Shown: positions 6,821-14,386 of the stretch, piece after piece
How positions within the stretch are numbered: position 1 is the stretch's first letter
Layout: every line of letters starts with the position of its first letter
Source of the DNA: JBECKR01 sp040235415
Lineage (GTDB): Bacteria > Acidobacteriota > Polarisedimenticolia > Polarisedimenticolales > Polarisedimenticolaceae
Length of the DNA: 17,865 bases
Direction: 5' to 3'
NCBI GenBank assembly: GCA_040235415.1
Contig: JBECKR010000090.1
Location: forward strand, 1 to 17,865
The notes under the pieces: generated by a model
The model's database searches: none
What the model was told of the DNA's origin: nothing
What the model saw: only the letters and a program-made list of their open reading frames with translations
Position numbers and translations under genes: made by a program

Positions 6821-7726
6821 ATGTCGAGAATCCCCGTCCTCGGCGTCGCGGCCGTGCTCGCCGTCGCGCTTTCGGGCGCCGCCCCGGGAGCGGAGGCGGT
6901 CAAGCTGCGTCCGATGGAGCCGGTCTACGTCGGGGGCACCGGGGTCGGCGTCCGGGAGCCGGAGGGGATCGCGTGCGGCCGCGGCGGCATCGTCGTGGTC
7001 GCGGACACCGGCAACGGCCGACTGGTGCCGTTCGAGGTGCAGCCGGATCGCCTGGCGCCCCGGCCCGAGATCGTCGCCCCGCAGTTCCCCGCCCCGATCC
7101 GGGTAGGGCTCGACTCGCGGGGCGCGATGTTCGTGCTCGACGGGCGCTCGCGTCGGATCGCGGAGCTGACCCCGGCGGGCGAGTTCGTCGGCTACGTCGA
7201 GCCGAAGGGTGATGCCGCCGGCGCCATGACGCCGAGGAGCTTCGTCGTCGGGCCGGACGACCGGCTGTGGGTGCTCGACGTCGGCACGTCGCGCGTCCGC
7301 GTCCTCGACCGCTCCGGGGCGGTCGCGCGCGACATCGCCTTCCCGGCCGAGCACGGTTTCCTGTCGGACCTCGCCGTCGACGGCAAGGGCCGGGTGTACG
7401 CCGTCGACAGCACGGCCCACCGCGTGTACGGCGCCGGGCCGGGCGACCCGGCGCTCGCGCCGGTCGGCGAGGACTTGCGGCGAGACCTCGACTTCCCGGT
7501 CGCGATCGCGGCGGACGCGCACGGCCAGCTGTTCCTCGCGGACCAGAACGGCGGGGGGATCGTCGTGCTCGGCACGGACGGCGCGTTCCGCGGGCGGCGT
7601 TCCGGATGGGGCTGGAAGCCCGGCTTCCTGCGCTATCCCTCCGGGCTGTGCTTCGACGCGACGGGCAACCTCTACGTCGCGGATCGCGGCAACAACCGGA
7701 TCCAGGTCTTCCAGATCACGGAGTAG
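6821..7726 (+). CDS. Secreted NHL-repeat beta-propeller protein, second copy
   Basis: The 301-residue protein has a signal peptide (about residues 1-26, ending AEA) and about six NHL-type blades, for example GGIVVVADTGNGRLVPFE, GAMFVLDGRSRRIAELT, DRLWVLDVGTSRVRVLD, GRVYAVDSTAHRVY and the C-terminal GNLYVADRGNNRIQVFQ, which is a textbook NHL unit. It is thus a compact propeller with nothing beyond it. The start ATG is 5 nt after the stop of the 16-heme gene, with GAGGTGAG as ribosome binding site overlapping that stop. It mirrors the NHL gene paired with the OmcS-like cytochrome, so each divergent unit couples cytochrome and propeller. A role as scaffold or assembly factor for multiheme proteins is inferred from this repeated pairing. 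Sequence alone does not show a ligand. Confidence 0.88.
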   Translation: MSRIPVLGVAAVLAVALSGAAPGAEAVKLRPMEPVYVGGTGVGVREPEGIACGRGGIVVVADTGNGRLVPFEVQPDRLAPRPEIVAPQFPAPIRVGLDSRGAMFVLDGRSRRIAELTPAGEFVGYVEPKGDAAGAMTPRSFVVGPDDRLWVLDVGTSRVRVLDRSGAVARDIAFPAEHGFLSDLAVDGKGRVYAVDSTAHRVYGAGPGDPALAPVGEDLRRDLDFPVAIAADAHGQLFLADQNGGGIVVLGTDGAFRGRRSGWGWKPGFLRYPSGLCFDATGNLYVADRGNNRIQVFQITE

Positions 7727-7743
7727 GAGCGCCGCGGGGTCCC

Positions 7744-10700
7744 GTGATCGTCCTGCTCTACGCCCTGTTCTTCCTCTCCGGCGCCGCGGCCCTGGTGTAC
7801 GAGGTCGCGTGGGTGCGCTCGCTGAGCCTCGTGTTCGGCGGGTCGCACCTCGCCGTCACGACCGTCCTGGCGGTCTTCATGGGCGGACTCGCACTCGGCG
7901 GTTTCGCGATCGGCCGACGCGTCGAAAGGACCGCCCGGCCGCTCCGGCTGTACGGTCTCCTGGAGATCGGCATCGCCGTCTCGGCCGCCGCCTTCCTCGG
8001 CGTGATCGAGATCTACCCGTCGATCTACGTGCCGCTCGCGCGGCTCACCGGCGGCGGCGACGTGCCGCTTTCGATCCTCCGGGTCTGTCTCGCCGCGGCG
8101 GGCATGATCGTGCCGACGACGCTCATGGGCGGCACGCTGCCGGTGCTGTCGCGGTTCGTCGGCGGTCCCGGAAGGTCGCTCGGTCGCCACCTCTCGTTCC
8201 TGTACGGGTTCAACACCCTGGGCGCCGTCGTCGGGGTGCTCGCGGCCGGTTTCGCGCTGTTGCCCGCTCTCGGCTTGAGGACGACGATCGCGGTCGCGAT
8301 CGCGACCAACGGCGCGATCGGCCTCGCGGCGCTCCTCATTCCCGAGGCGAGGCTCGGGTCCGGTCGAGAGCCGGAACCCGCGGATACCGCGGCCGCGACG
8401 AGCGGTGCTCCGGAGGAGGCCGGGGCCACCCGGCGGCCGGTCGACGCATCCGCCTTCCGCGCGGTCCTCTGGGGGATCGGGGTCGGCGGTTTCTGTGCGC
8501 TGGGCTACGAGGTCCTCTGGACCCGCGTCCTGAGCATGGTGATCGGGACCTCGGTGTACGGCTTCACCGTCATGCTGGTCGCGTTCCTCGCGGGGATCGC
8601 GGCCGGGAGCGCGGCGTTCGGCCTGCTGTATCGGTGGTTCGGCGCCGGAGCGAACGCCGGCGGTCGAGCGGTGGCCGGCTTCGGCGCGGTCGAGGTCGCG
8701 ATCGGCCTCACCGCGCTCGTCGTGACGTACGCGCTCCGGGACCTCCCGGTCCAGGCCCAGCGCCTCCAAAACGCGCTGCTCGGCACCGACCTCGGCAACT
8801 TCGAGATCCGACAGCGCGCGAACTTCCTGGTGGCGTTCGCCTACATGTTCGTGCCCGCCGTGTTCATGGGCGTCGCGTTCCCGCTCGCCGGCCGGATCCA
8901 CGCCGCGTACCGCCGGGCGGTCGGGGGAGCGGTCGGCGAGGTCCTGGCGTACAACACCGTCGGCGCGATCCTCGGGGCGGCCGTGAGCGGCTTCGCGCTG
9001 GTGTACCTGCTCGGGATCGAGCATGCCCTGCAGGCGCTCGCGATGCTGAACCTCGGCTTCGGCCTGTGGGTCGCGGCGCACGCCCGGCCGGGCGGCGCGG
9101 TGCTGCGCAGGGCGGCCGCCGCGGCCGCCGTCCTCGCGATCGCGCTGCCCATCGCGTTCCCGAGCCGGACGAAGATGTGGGATTCGAAGCACTTCGCGAT
9201 CTACCGCAACAACCAGCGTGGGCTGTTCGACACCCCGGAGCGGCTGCGGGATGCCGTCGACAATACCGACGTGCTGTACTTCGACGAGGGGGTCAACGAG
9301 ACCATCAGCGTGATTCGACCGAAGGGAGCGGCCCAGGCCCTGCTCGTCAACGGCAAGGTCGTCGCCTCGTCGACGCCGCAGGACGTGCAGTGCCAGTACA
9401 CCTTGGGCCATCTGCCGATGCTGCTGCATCCCGACCCGCGCAAGGTGTTCGTCCTCGGGCTCGGCACCGGAATGACGCTCGGCGCGACGTCGGTGCATCC
9501 CGAGGTCGAGGAGATCGTGCTGGCCGAGCTCGAGCACAACGTGGCGCCCGCCGCCCGGACGTTCGAGAAGTGGAATCACGGCGTGCTCGACGATCCGAAG
9601 CTGCGGATCGTGTACAACGACGGCCGGAACTTCCTGCTGACGACCCGGGAGAGGTTCGACGTCATCACCGCCGATCCGGTGCATCCGTGGACGCGCGGCT
9701 CGGCGTACCTCTACACCGCCGAGTACTACCGCTTGGCCGCGAGCCGTCTCGAGCCGGGCGGCATGATGTGCCAGTGGCTCCCGATCTACGAGCTGAGCGT
9801 CCGGGACGTCCGGACGGTCGTCGAAACGTTCGGGACGGCATTCCGCTACGTCATGGTCTGGCTGACGCAGTACGACGCCGAGCTCGTCGGGAGCGACTCT
9901 CCGATCGTGATCGACGAGGCGGAGCTCGCGCGGCGGATGTCCCGTCCCGAGATCCGGCGCGATCTCGCGAGCGTCGACATGGGAACCGCCCGGGACTTCC
10001 TGAGCTACTTCGTCGCGGGCACGGCGGGGCTGCGGGAGTTCGGGTCCGACGGCGTCGTCAACACCGACGACAACCTCTACCTCGAGTTCTCGGCGCCGGA
10101 GTCGGTCGGGGTCGGCGACGTCATGGGGGCGAACGTAGAGGCTCTCGCGGCCCACCGCGAGAGCCTGCTGCCGTATCTCGCGCCGGCGCCGTCCGCGAGC
10201 GGCAGGGCGGAGCAGGCCGCCCTGGCCGCGCGGCTGCTCGAGGCGGGGCGGCTGTACGACCGCGCCCACGCCCTGTACCTCTGGAACCGGATCCGGACCG
10301 ACGAGTTCCGGGCGATCCTCGACCGGCTCGACTCGCACTACCCGCTCTACGGGCCGGGGAGGTTCATCCGCAACGAGTACGACCGCTCCATGGCGAGGGA
10401 GCCGCGGCTGCTCGAAGAAGCCCGCTTCTCGCTTCGCGAGGGGGCGGAGGGCGTGCGCAAGCTCACGGTCTCGGCGGTCGTGATGCGGATCGGGACGACG
10501 CGGGCCTCGATCGTGTTCGTCGACAACGCGCGCCGCGAGATCTGGGGCGAGCTCTACGTCGACGGTCCCGGCGATGAGCTCGACCCGGCGCTGGAGCGAT
10601 TCGCGCACGAGGTGCTGAAGGAGCTTCGTGCCCGCTACCGCGCGAGGCTCGCCGCGGCCCGGGCCGGCGGCGCGGCGTACCCCGAGGCGGCGTCCACGGA

Positions 10701-10770
10701 ACGGGAGCTGAGGCAGGCGGTCGAGAGCCGGGTGGCCGCGAAGGCGGTTCCCGTCGAATCGCTGCCCTGA
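7744..10770 (+). CDS. Polytopic membrane protein fused to spermidine-synthase-like domain
   Basis: The 1008-residue protein starts at GTG (7744-7746), 17 nt after the NHL stop, with GGAG upstream. Residues 1 to about 480 hold roughly 13-14 hydrophobic helices in two halves, each opening with a similar G(A/Y).(A/E)(L/V).YEV.W.R.LS motif (near 15-28 and again near 255-270), which points to internal duplication. A spermidine-synthase-like Rossmann domain follows: nucleotide-binding motif GLGTG at 572-576, ELE downstream, YNDGRNFL, then DVITADPVHPW (639-649). Asp644 aligns with the catalytic Asp of spermidine synthases, while the second Asp of the DSSD motif is His647. A hydrophilic tail of about 200 residues ends the protein. 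This architecture is known as the fused transporter/spermidine synthase family; true substrates are unestablished. Operon position links it to cytochrome export or maturation, by inference only. Confidence 0.85.
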   Translation: MIVLLYALFFLSGAAALVYEVAWVRSLSLVFGGSHLAVTTVLAVFMGGLALGGFAIGRRVERTARPLRLYGLLEIGIAVSAAAFLGVIEIYPSIYVPLARLTGGGDVPLSILRVCLAAAGMIVPTTLMGGTLPVLSRFVGGPGRSLGRHLSFLYGFNTLGAVVGVLAAGFALLPALGLRTTIAVAIATNGAIGLAALLIPEARLGSGREPEPADTAAATSGAPEEAGATRRPVDASAFRAVLWGIGVGGFCALGYEVLWTRVLSMVIGTSVYGFTVMLVAFLAGIAAGSAAFGLLYRWFGAGANAGGRAVAGFGAVEVAIGLTALVVTYALRDLPVQAQRLQNALLGTDLGNFEIRQRANFLVAFAYMFVPAVFMGVAFPLAGRIHAAYRRAVGGAVGEVLAYNTVGAILGAAVSGFALVYLLGIEHALQALAMLNLGFGLWVAAHARPGGAVLRRAAAAAAVLAIALPIAFPSRTKMWDSKHFAIYRNNQRGLFDTPERLRDAVDNTDVLYFDEGVNETISVIRPKGAAQALLVNGKVVASSTPQDVQCQYTLGHLPMLLHPDPRKVFVLGLGTGMTLGATSVHPEVEEIVLAELEHNVAPAARTFEKWNHGVLDDPKLRIVYNDGRNFLLTTRERFDVITADPVHPWTRGSAYLYTAEYYRLAASRLEPGGMMCQWLPIYELSVRDVRTVVETFGTAFRYVMVWLTQYDAELVGSDSPIVIDEAELARRMSRPEIRRDLASVDMGTARDFLSYFVAGTAGLREFGSDGVVNTDDNLYLEFSAPESVGVGDVMGANVEALAAHRESLLPYLAPAPSASGRAEQAALAARLLEAGRLYDRAHALYLWNRIRTDEFRAILDRLDSHYPLYGPGRFIRNEYDRSMAREPRLLEEARFSLREGAEGVRKLTVSAVVMRIGTTRASIVFVDNARREIWGELYVDGPGDELDPALERFAHEVLKELRARYRARLAAARAGGAAYPEAASTERELRQAVESRVAAKAVPVESLP

Positions 10771-10779
10771 ACCGACGGC

Positions 10780-10788
10780 TGGTAAGAT
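10780..10788 (+). promoter_or_regulatory. Extended -10 promoter element directly before the ABC pair
   Basis: TGGTAAGAT is an extended -10 (TG-N-TAAGAT). It ends 8 nt before the GTG at 10797, and no Shine-Dalgarno sequence is present, so the transcript may be leaderless or nearly so. No -35 box is evident. Confidence 0.45.
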
Positions 10789-10796
10789 GCGGGGCC

Positions 10797-12596
10797 GTGC
10801 TCGACACCCCCGGCCATCTCGACCTCCGTCCGCCCGGCGGCTCCGCGTCGCTCCGCTCCCGCCTGCTGTTCCACGCCCGGCCGTACCGCGGCCGTTTCGC
10901 CGGCGGGCTCGCGCTCCTGATGGCCACGAACGCGCTCGCGCTCGCGATCCCCTGGCTCCTGAAGCTCGCCGTCGACCGCATCGAGGCGGGGGCCGATCTC
11001 GCGGTCGTCGGGCGCTACGCCCTGGCGATCGTCACGATCGCGTTGGCGCAGGCCGTGGTTCGGACCGCGTCGCGGCTCGCGATCCTCGGGGCCAGCCGCC
11101 GGATCGTGTACGACGTCCGAGACCGGTTCTTTCGCCAGCTCGAGCGGATGTCGGCGACGTTCTACGACCGCCACCGCACCGGCGACCTCATGTCACGCGG
11201 CGTCAACGACCTGCAGCTGCTGCGGTCGCTCTACGGCCCGGGCGTCATGAACCTCCTCAACACCGCGATAGCGTACGTCGCGGCGCTCGCGCTCATGGTG
11301 CGGCTCGACGCGGTGCTGACGCTCGCGTCGCTCGCGGTCTACCCTCCGCTGTTCGTCGGGGTGAACCTCGTCAGCCGGCGCGTGTACGCGCGCTCGAAGG
11401 AGGTCCAGGAGCAGCTCGCGGAGATCTCGAGCCACGCGCAGGAGAACGTCAGCGGGATCCGCCAGGTCAAGACCTACGCGCAGGAGGATCGCGAGATCGC
11501 GGCGTTCCGTGAGCGCTGCGTCGAGTTCCGGCGCCGCAGCCTGTCGCTCGCGACCTACCGCGGTCTCATGATGGCCCTGATCGGGCTGTTCACCGGCCTC
11601 GGAGCGCTCGTGGTGCTGTACCTCGGCGGCCTGCACGTCATCCGCGGCCGGATCTCGTTCGGAGACTTCGTGGCGTTCCAGGCCTACCTCGCACAGCTCG
11701 CGTGGCCGACCGTCGCGTTCGGCTGGATCGTCAACACCCTGCAACGCGGCGCGGGCGCTCTCGAGCGCGTCGAGGCGGTGCTCGACGCCGAGCCGGACGT
11801 CCCCGCGGCCGACGACGCGCCGGAGGCGGCGGAGGAAGGCCCGGTCGACGGCGACATCGAGATCCGGGGGCTGCGGTTCGCCTACCCCGGCGGCGCCGGA
11901 CCGTCGCTCGAGGGCGTCGACCTCGACATTCCGCGAGGCAGCCGCGTCGCGCTCGTGGGGCCGGTCGGGTCGGGAAAATCGACCGTCGTCAACCTGCTGG
12001 CGCGGCTCTATCCGGTCGGGCGCGGCATGATCCGGATCGGCGGAGCCGACCTCAACGATCTGGCGCCCGCGCGGCTGCGGCGCAGCATCGGCTTCGTGCC
12101 GCAGGAGGCGTTCCTGTTCTCGCGCAGCCTGCGTGACAACATCGCGCTCGGGCGCGCGGGGGCCGACGACGAGGCGGTGCTGCGCGCGATCGAGATCTCG
12201 CGGCTCGACCGCGACCTCGAGGCGTTCCCCGAAGGGCTCGACACGGTCGTGGGCGAGCGCGGGTTCACCCTCTCGGGAGGGCAGCGCCAGAGGGCGACGA
12301 TCGCGCGCGCCGCGCTCGGAGACCCGCGCATCCTGGTGCTCGACGACTCGCTGTCGAGCGTCGACGCCGACACCGAGCGCGAGATCCTCGCGGAGCTCCG
12401 GCGCCTGATGCGGGGGCGGACCTGCATCCTGATCTCGCATCGATCCACGACGCTCACGGCCGTCGACCGTATCGCGGTGCTCGAGCGCGGCCGGGTCGTC
12501 GAGCAGGGGACGCACGACGAGCTCCTCGCGCGCGACGGCGCGTACGCACGCCTGTTTCGCCGCGAGCGGCTCCGCGAGCGGCTGGAGAACGCATGA
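10797..12596 (+). CDS. ABC exporter half-transporter, subunit with degenerate catalytic site (MdlA/LmrC-type)
   Basis: The 599-residue protein has an N-terminal type IV exporter membrane domain (six helices, about residues 30-320) and a C-terminal nucleotide-binding domain: Walker A GPVGSGKST (388-396), Q-loop FVPQEAFLF, signature LSGGQ (492-496), Walker B ILVLDD (512-517) and H-loop ISHRS. The residue after Walker B Asp516 is Asp517 instead of the catalytic Glu, a hallmark of the degenerate site in heterodimeric exporters such as TM287/288, LmrCD or BmrCD. The start is GTG at 10797, set by a -10 element just upstream and no ribosome binding site. The stop overlaps the next ATG (ATGA), so the two subunits are translationally coupled. 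The exported substrate (lipid, drug or peptide) cannot be read from sequence. Confidence 0.9.
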   Translation: MLDTPGHLDLRPPGGSASLRSRLLFHARPYRGRFAGGLALLMATNALALAIPWLLKLAVDRIEAGADLAVVGRYALAIVTIALAQAVVRTASRLAILGASRRIVYDVRDRFFRQLERMSATFYDRHRTGDLMSRGVNDLQLLRSLYGPGVMNLLNTAIAYVAALALMVRLDAVLTLASLAVYPPLFVGVNLVSRRVYARSKEVQEQLAEISSHAQENVSGIRQVKTYAQEDREIAAFRERCVEFRRRSLSLATYRGLMMALIGLFTGLGALVVLYLGGLHVIRGRISFGDFVAFQAYLAQLAWPTVAFGWIVNTLQRGAGALERVEAVLDAEPDVPAADDAPEAAEEGPVDGDIEIRGLRFAYPGGAGPSLEGVDLDIPRGSRVALVGPVGSGKSTVVNLLARLYPVGRGMIRIGGADLNDLAPARLRRSIGFVPQEAFLFSRSLRDNIALGRAGADDEAVLRAIEISRLDRDLEAFPEGLDTVVGERGFTLSGGQRQRATIARAALGDPRILVLDDSLSSVDADTEREILAELRRLMRGRTCILISHRSTTLTAVDRIAVLERGRVVEQGTHDELLARDGAYARLFRRERLRERLENA

Positions 12597-14365
12597 GTGC
12601 GGCGGGGCGCGACGACGACGTCGTCCTCGGGAGGGCGTACGACGCGCGGCTCGTGCGGCGTCTCGCGACCTACGTCCGGCCGTACCGCGGCCTGGTGCTC
12701 GCGTCGCTCGCGACGCTGTTCGCCTCGAGCGGCGTGCAGCTCGTGCAGCCGTACCTCGTCAAGCTCGGCATCGACGGCAGCATCCGGCGCGGGACCGTGG
12801 CGGGGCTCGGCGCGGTGGCGGGGTGGTACCTGCTCTCGCTCGTGGCCGACTTCGCGCTGCGGTTCGCCCAGCTGTACCTCCTCGAGCGGACCGGCCAGAA
12901 CGTCGTGCTCGACCTCCGGATGCACGTGTTCTCCCACATGGAGCGGCTGCCGGCGGCGTACTTCGACCGGACTCCGGTCGGGCGGCTCGTGACCCGCATC
13001 ACGACCGACGTCGAGGCGTTGAACGAGGCGTTCACGTCGGGCCTCGTCCTGATCCTCGCCGACCTCGTCAAGCTCGCCGGGATCGTCGCGATCCTGCTGT
13101 GGCTCGACTGGCGGATGGCGCTCGTGACGTTCGCGATCGTGCCGCCGATGGCAGTGCTCTCGCGGTTCTTCCGGGACCGCATCCGCGCCGCATACCGCGA
13201 GGTCCGCCGCATGGTCGCGAGGCTCAACGCGTTCCTCCAGGAGAGCGTCGCCGGCATGCGGCTCGTGCAGCTGTTCGTGCGGGAGCGCGAGACGCTCGAG
13301 GAGTTTCGCGCGCTGAACCGCTCGCACCGCGACGCCGATCTGCGCTCGGTGGTCTACGACTCGGCGTTCTCCGCCGTCACGGAGCTCGTGGGATCGATCG
13401 CGGTCGCGGCGATCGTGTGGGCCGGAGGGTGGCGCATCCTCTCGGGCGCGATGTCGTTCGGAACCCTCGTGGCCTTCCTGCAGTACGCGAACCGGTTCTT
13501 CCAGCCGGTGCAAGAGCTCAGCCAGCGCTACGCCGTGATGCAGGCGGCGATGGCCTCCTCGGAGCGGATCTTCGGGCTGCTCGACGCCGAGCCCGAGGGG
13601 GGACGGCGCCGGGCGGCAGTGCGAAGCCCGGCGAGGCCGCGGGGCGAGATCGCGTTCGAAGGGGTCACGTTCGCCTACCGCGCCGGAGAGCCGGTCCTGC
13701 ACGACGTGTCGTTCCGGGTCGCCGCGGGGGAGCGCGTCGCGCTCGTCGGCTGGACCGGGTCGGGGAAGTCGACCGTCGTCCGCCTCCTGACGCGTCTGTA
13801 CGAGGTCGACAAAGGCCGGATCACTCTCGACGGCCGCGACGTCCGCGACATCGACCTCGCCGACCTGCGCCGCTCGGTCGGCGTCGTGCTGCAGGACCCG
13901 TTCCTGTTCGCCGGGTCGGTCGAGCGCAACGTCGCTCTCGACGATCCGGACGTCGACGCCCGGCGCGTGCGCGAGGCCGCCCGCGCGGTCGGAGCGGACC
14001 GGTTCATCGAGCGCCTGCCGCGAGGCTACGCCGAGGAGATCCGCGAGCGCGGTTCGAACCTCTCGGTCGGGGAGAAGCAACTGCTGTCGTTCGCGCGCGC
14101 GCTGGCGTTCGACCCACCGGTGTTGGTGCTCGACGAAGCGACCTCGTCGATCGATCCCGAGACCGAGCGCCGCATCCAGGACGCGCTCCTGACCCTGTTG
14201 CACGGACGGACCGCGATCGTCATCGCCCACCGCCTCTCGACGGTGCGCGACTGCGACCGGATCCTGGTGCTGCACCGCGGGCGCCTGCGCGAGCAGGGCA
14301 CCCACGACGAGCTCGTCCGTCTCGAGGGCGGCGTCTACCGCGCGCTCCACGCCCTCCAAACGTAA
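12593..14365 (+). CDS. ABC exporter half-transporter, subunit with consensus catalytic Glu (MdlB/LmrD-type)
   Basis: The 590-residue partner has the same layout: six-helix membrane domain (about residues 30-320) and nucleotide-binding domain with Walker A GWTGSGKST (386-394), Q-loop VVLQDPFLF, Walker B VLVLDE (Asp514, catalytic Glu515) and H-loop IAHRLS. Its signature is LSVGE (490-494), not LSGGQ. In a head-to-tail dimer the consensus site combines this Walker B Glu with the LSGGQ of the upstream subunit, while the degenerate site pairs Asp517 of that subunit with LSVGE. This complementarity is strong evidence for an obligate heterodimer. MdlB-type subunits typically carry LSVG(Q/E). The start overlaps the upstream stop by 4 nt. 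The gene ends at TAA (14363-14365), immediately before a palindrome shared with the convergent topoisomerase gene. Confidence 0.92.
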   Translation: MSAAGRDDDVVLGRAYDARLVRRLATYVRPYRGLVLASLATLFASSGVQLVQPYLVKLGIDGSIRRGTVAGLGAVAGWYLLSLVADFALRFAQLYLLERTGQNVVLDLRMHVFSHMERLPAAYFDRTPVGRLVTRITTDVEALNEAFTSGLVLILADLVKLAGIVAILLWLDWRMALVTFAIVPPMAVLSRFFRDRIRAAYREVRRMVARLNAFLQESVAGMRLVQLFVRERETLEEFRALNRSHRDADLRSVVYDSAFSAVTELVGSIAVAAIVWAGGWRILSGAMSFGTLVAFLQYANRFFQPVQELSQRYAVMQAAMASSERIFGLLDAEPEGGRRRAAVRSPARPRGEIAFEGVTFAYRAGEPVLHDVSFRVAAGERVALVGWTGSGKSTVVRLLTRLYEVDKGRITLDGRDVRDIDLADLRRSVGVVLQDPFLFAGSVERNVALDDPDVDARRVREAARAVGADRFIERLPRGYAEEIRERGSNLSVGEKQLLSFARALAFDPPVLVLDEATSSIDPETERRIQDALLTLLHGRTAIVIAHRLSTVRDCDRILVLHRGRLREQGTHDELVRLEGGVYRALHALQT

Positions 14366-14386
14366 AAACGGTGTCAGACACCGTTT
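14366..14386. terminator. 21-bp perfect palindrome, probable bidirectional terminator
   Basis: Arms AAACGGTGTC (14366-14375) and GACACCGTTT (14377-14386) flank a single A. The palindrome exactly fills the space between the TAA of the ABC gene and the stop of the topoisomerase gene. In the minus direction the stem runs into five T residues (14368-14364), which is good for termination; the plus direction has only TTT before C. It may also be a copy of a dispersed palindromic repeat. Confidence 0.65.

Noticed and set aside
12008..14359. Long minus-strand open frame over the ABC genes
   Set aside because: Antisense reading with no motifs, while the plus strand has complete ABC exporter domains.
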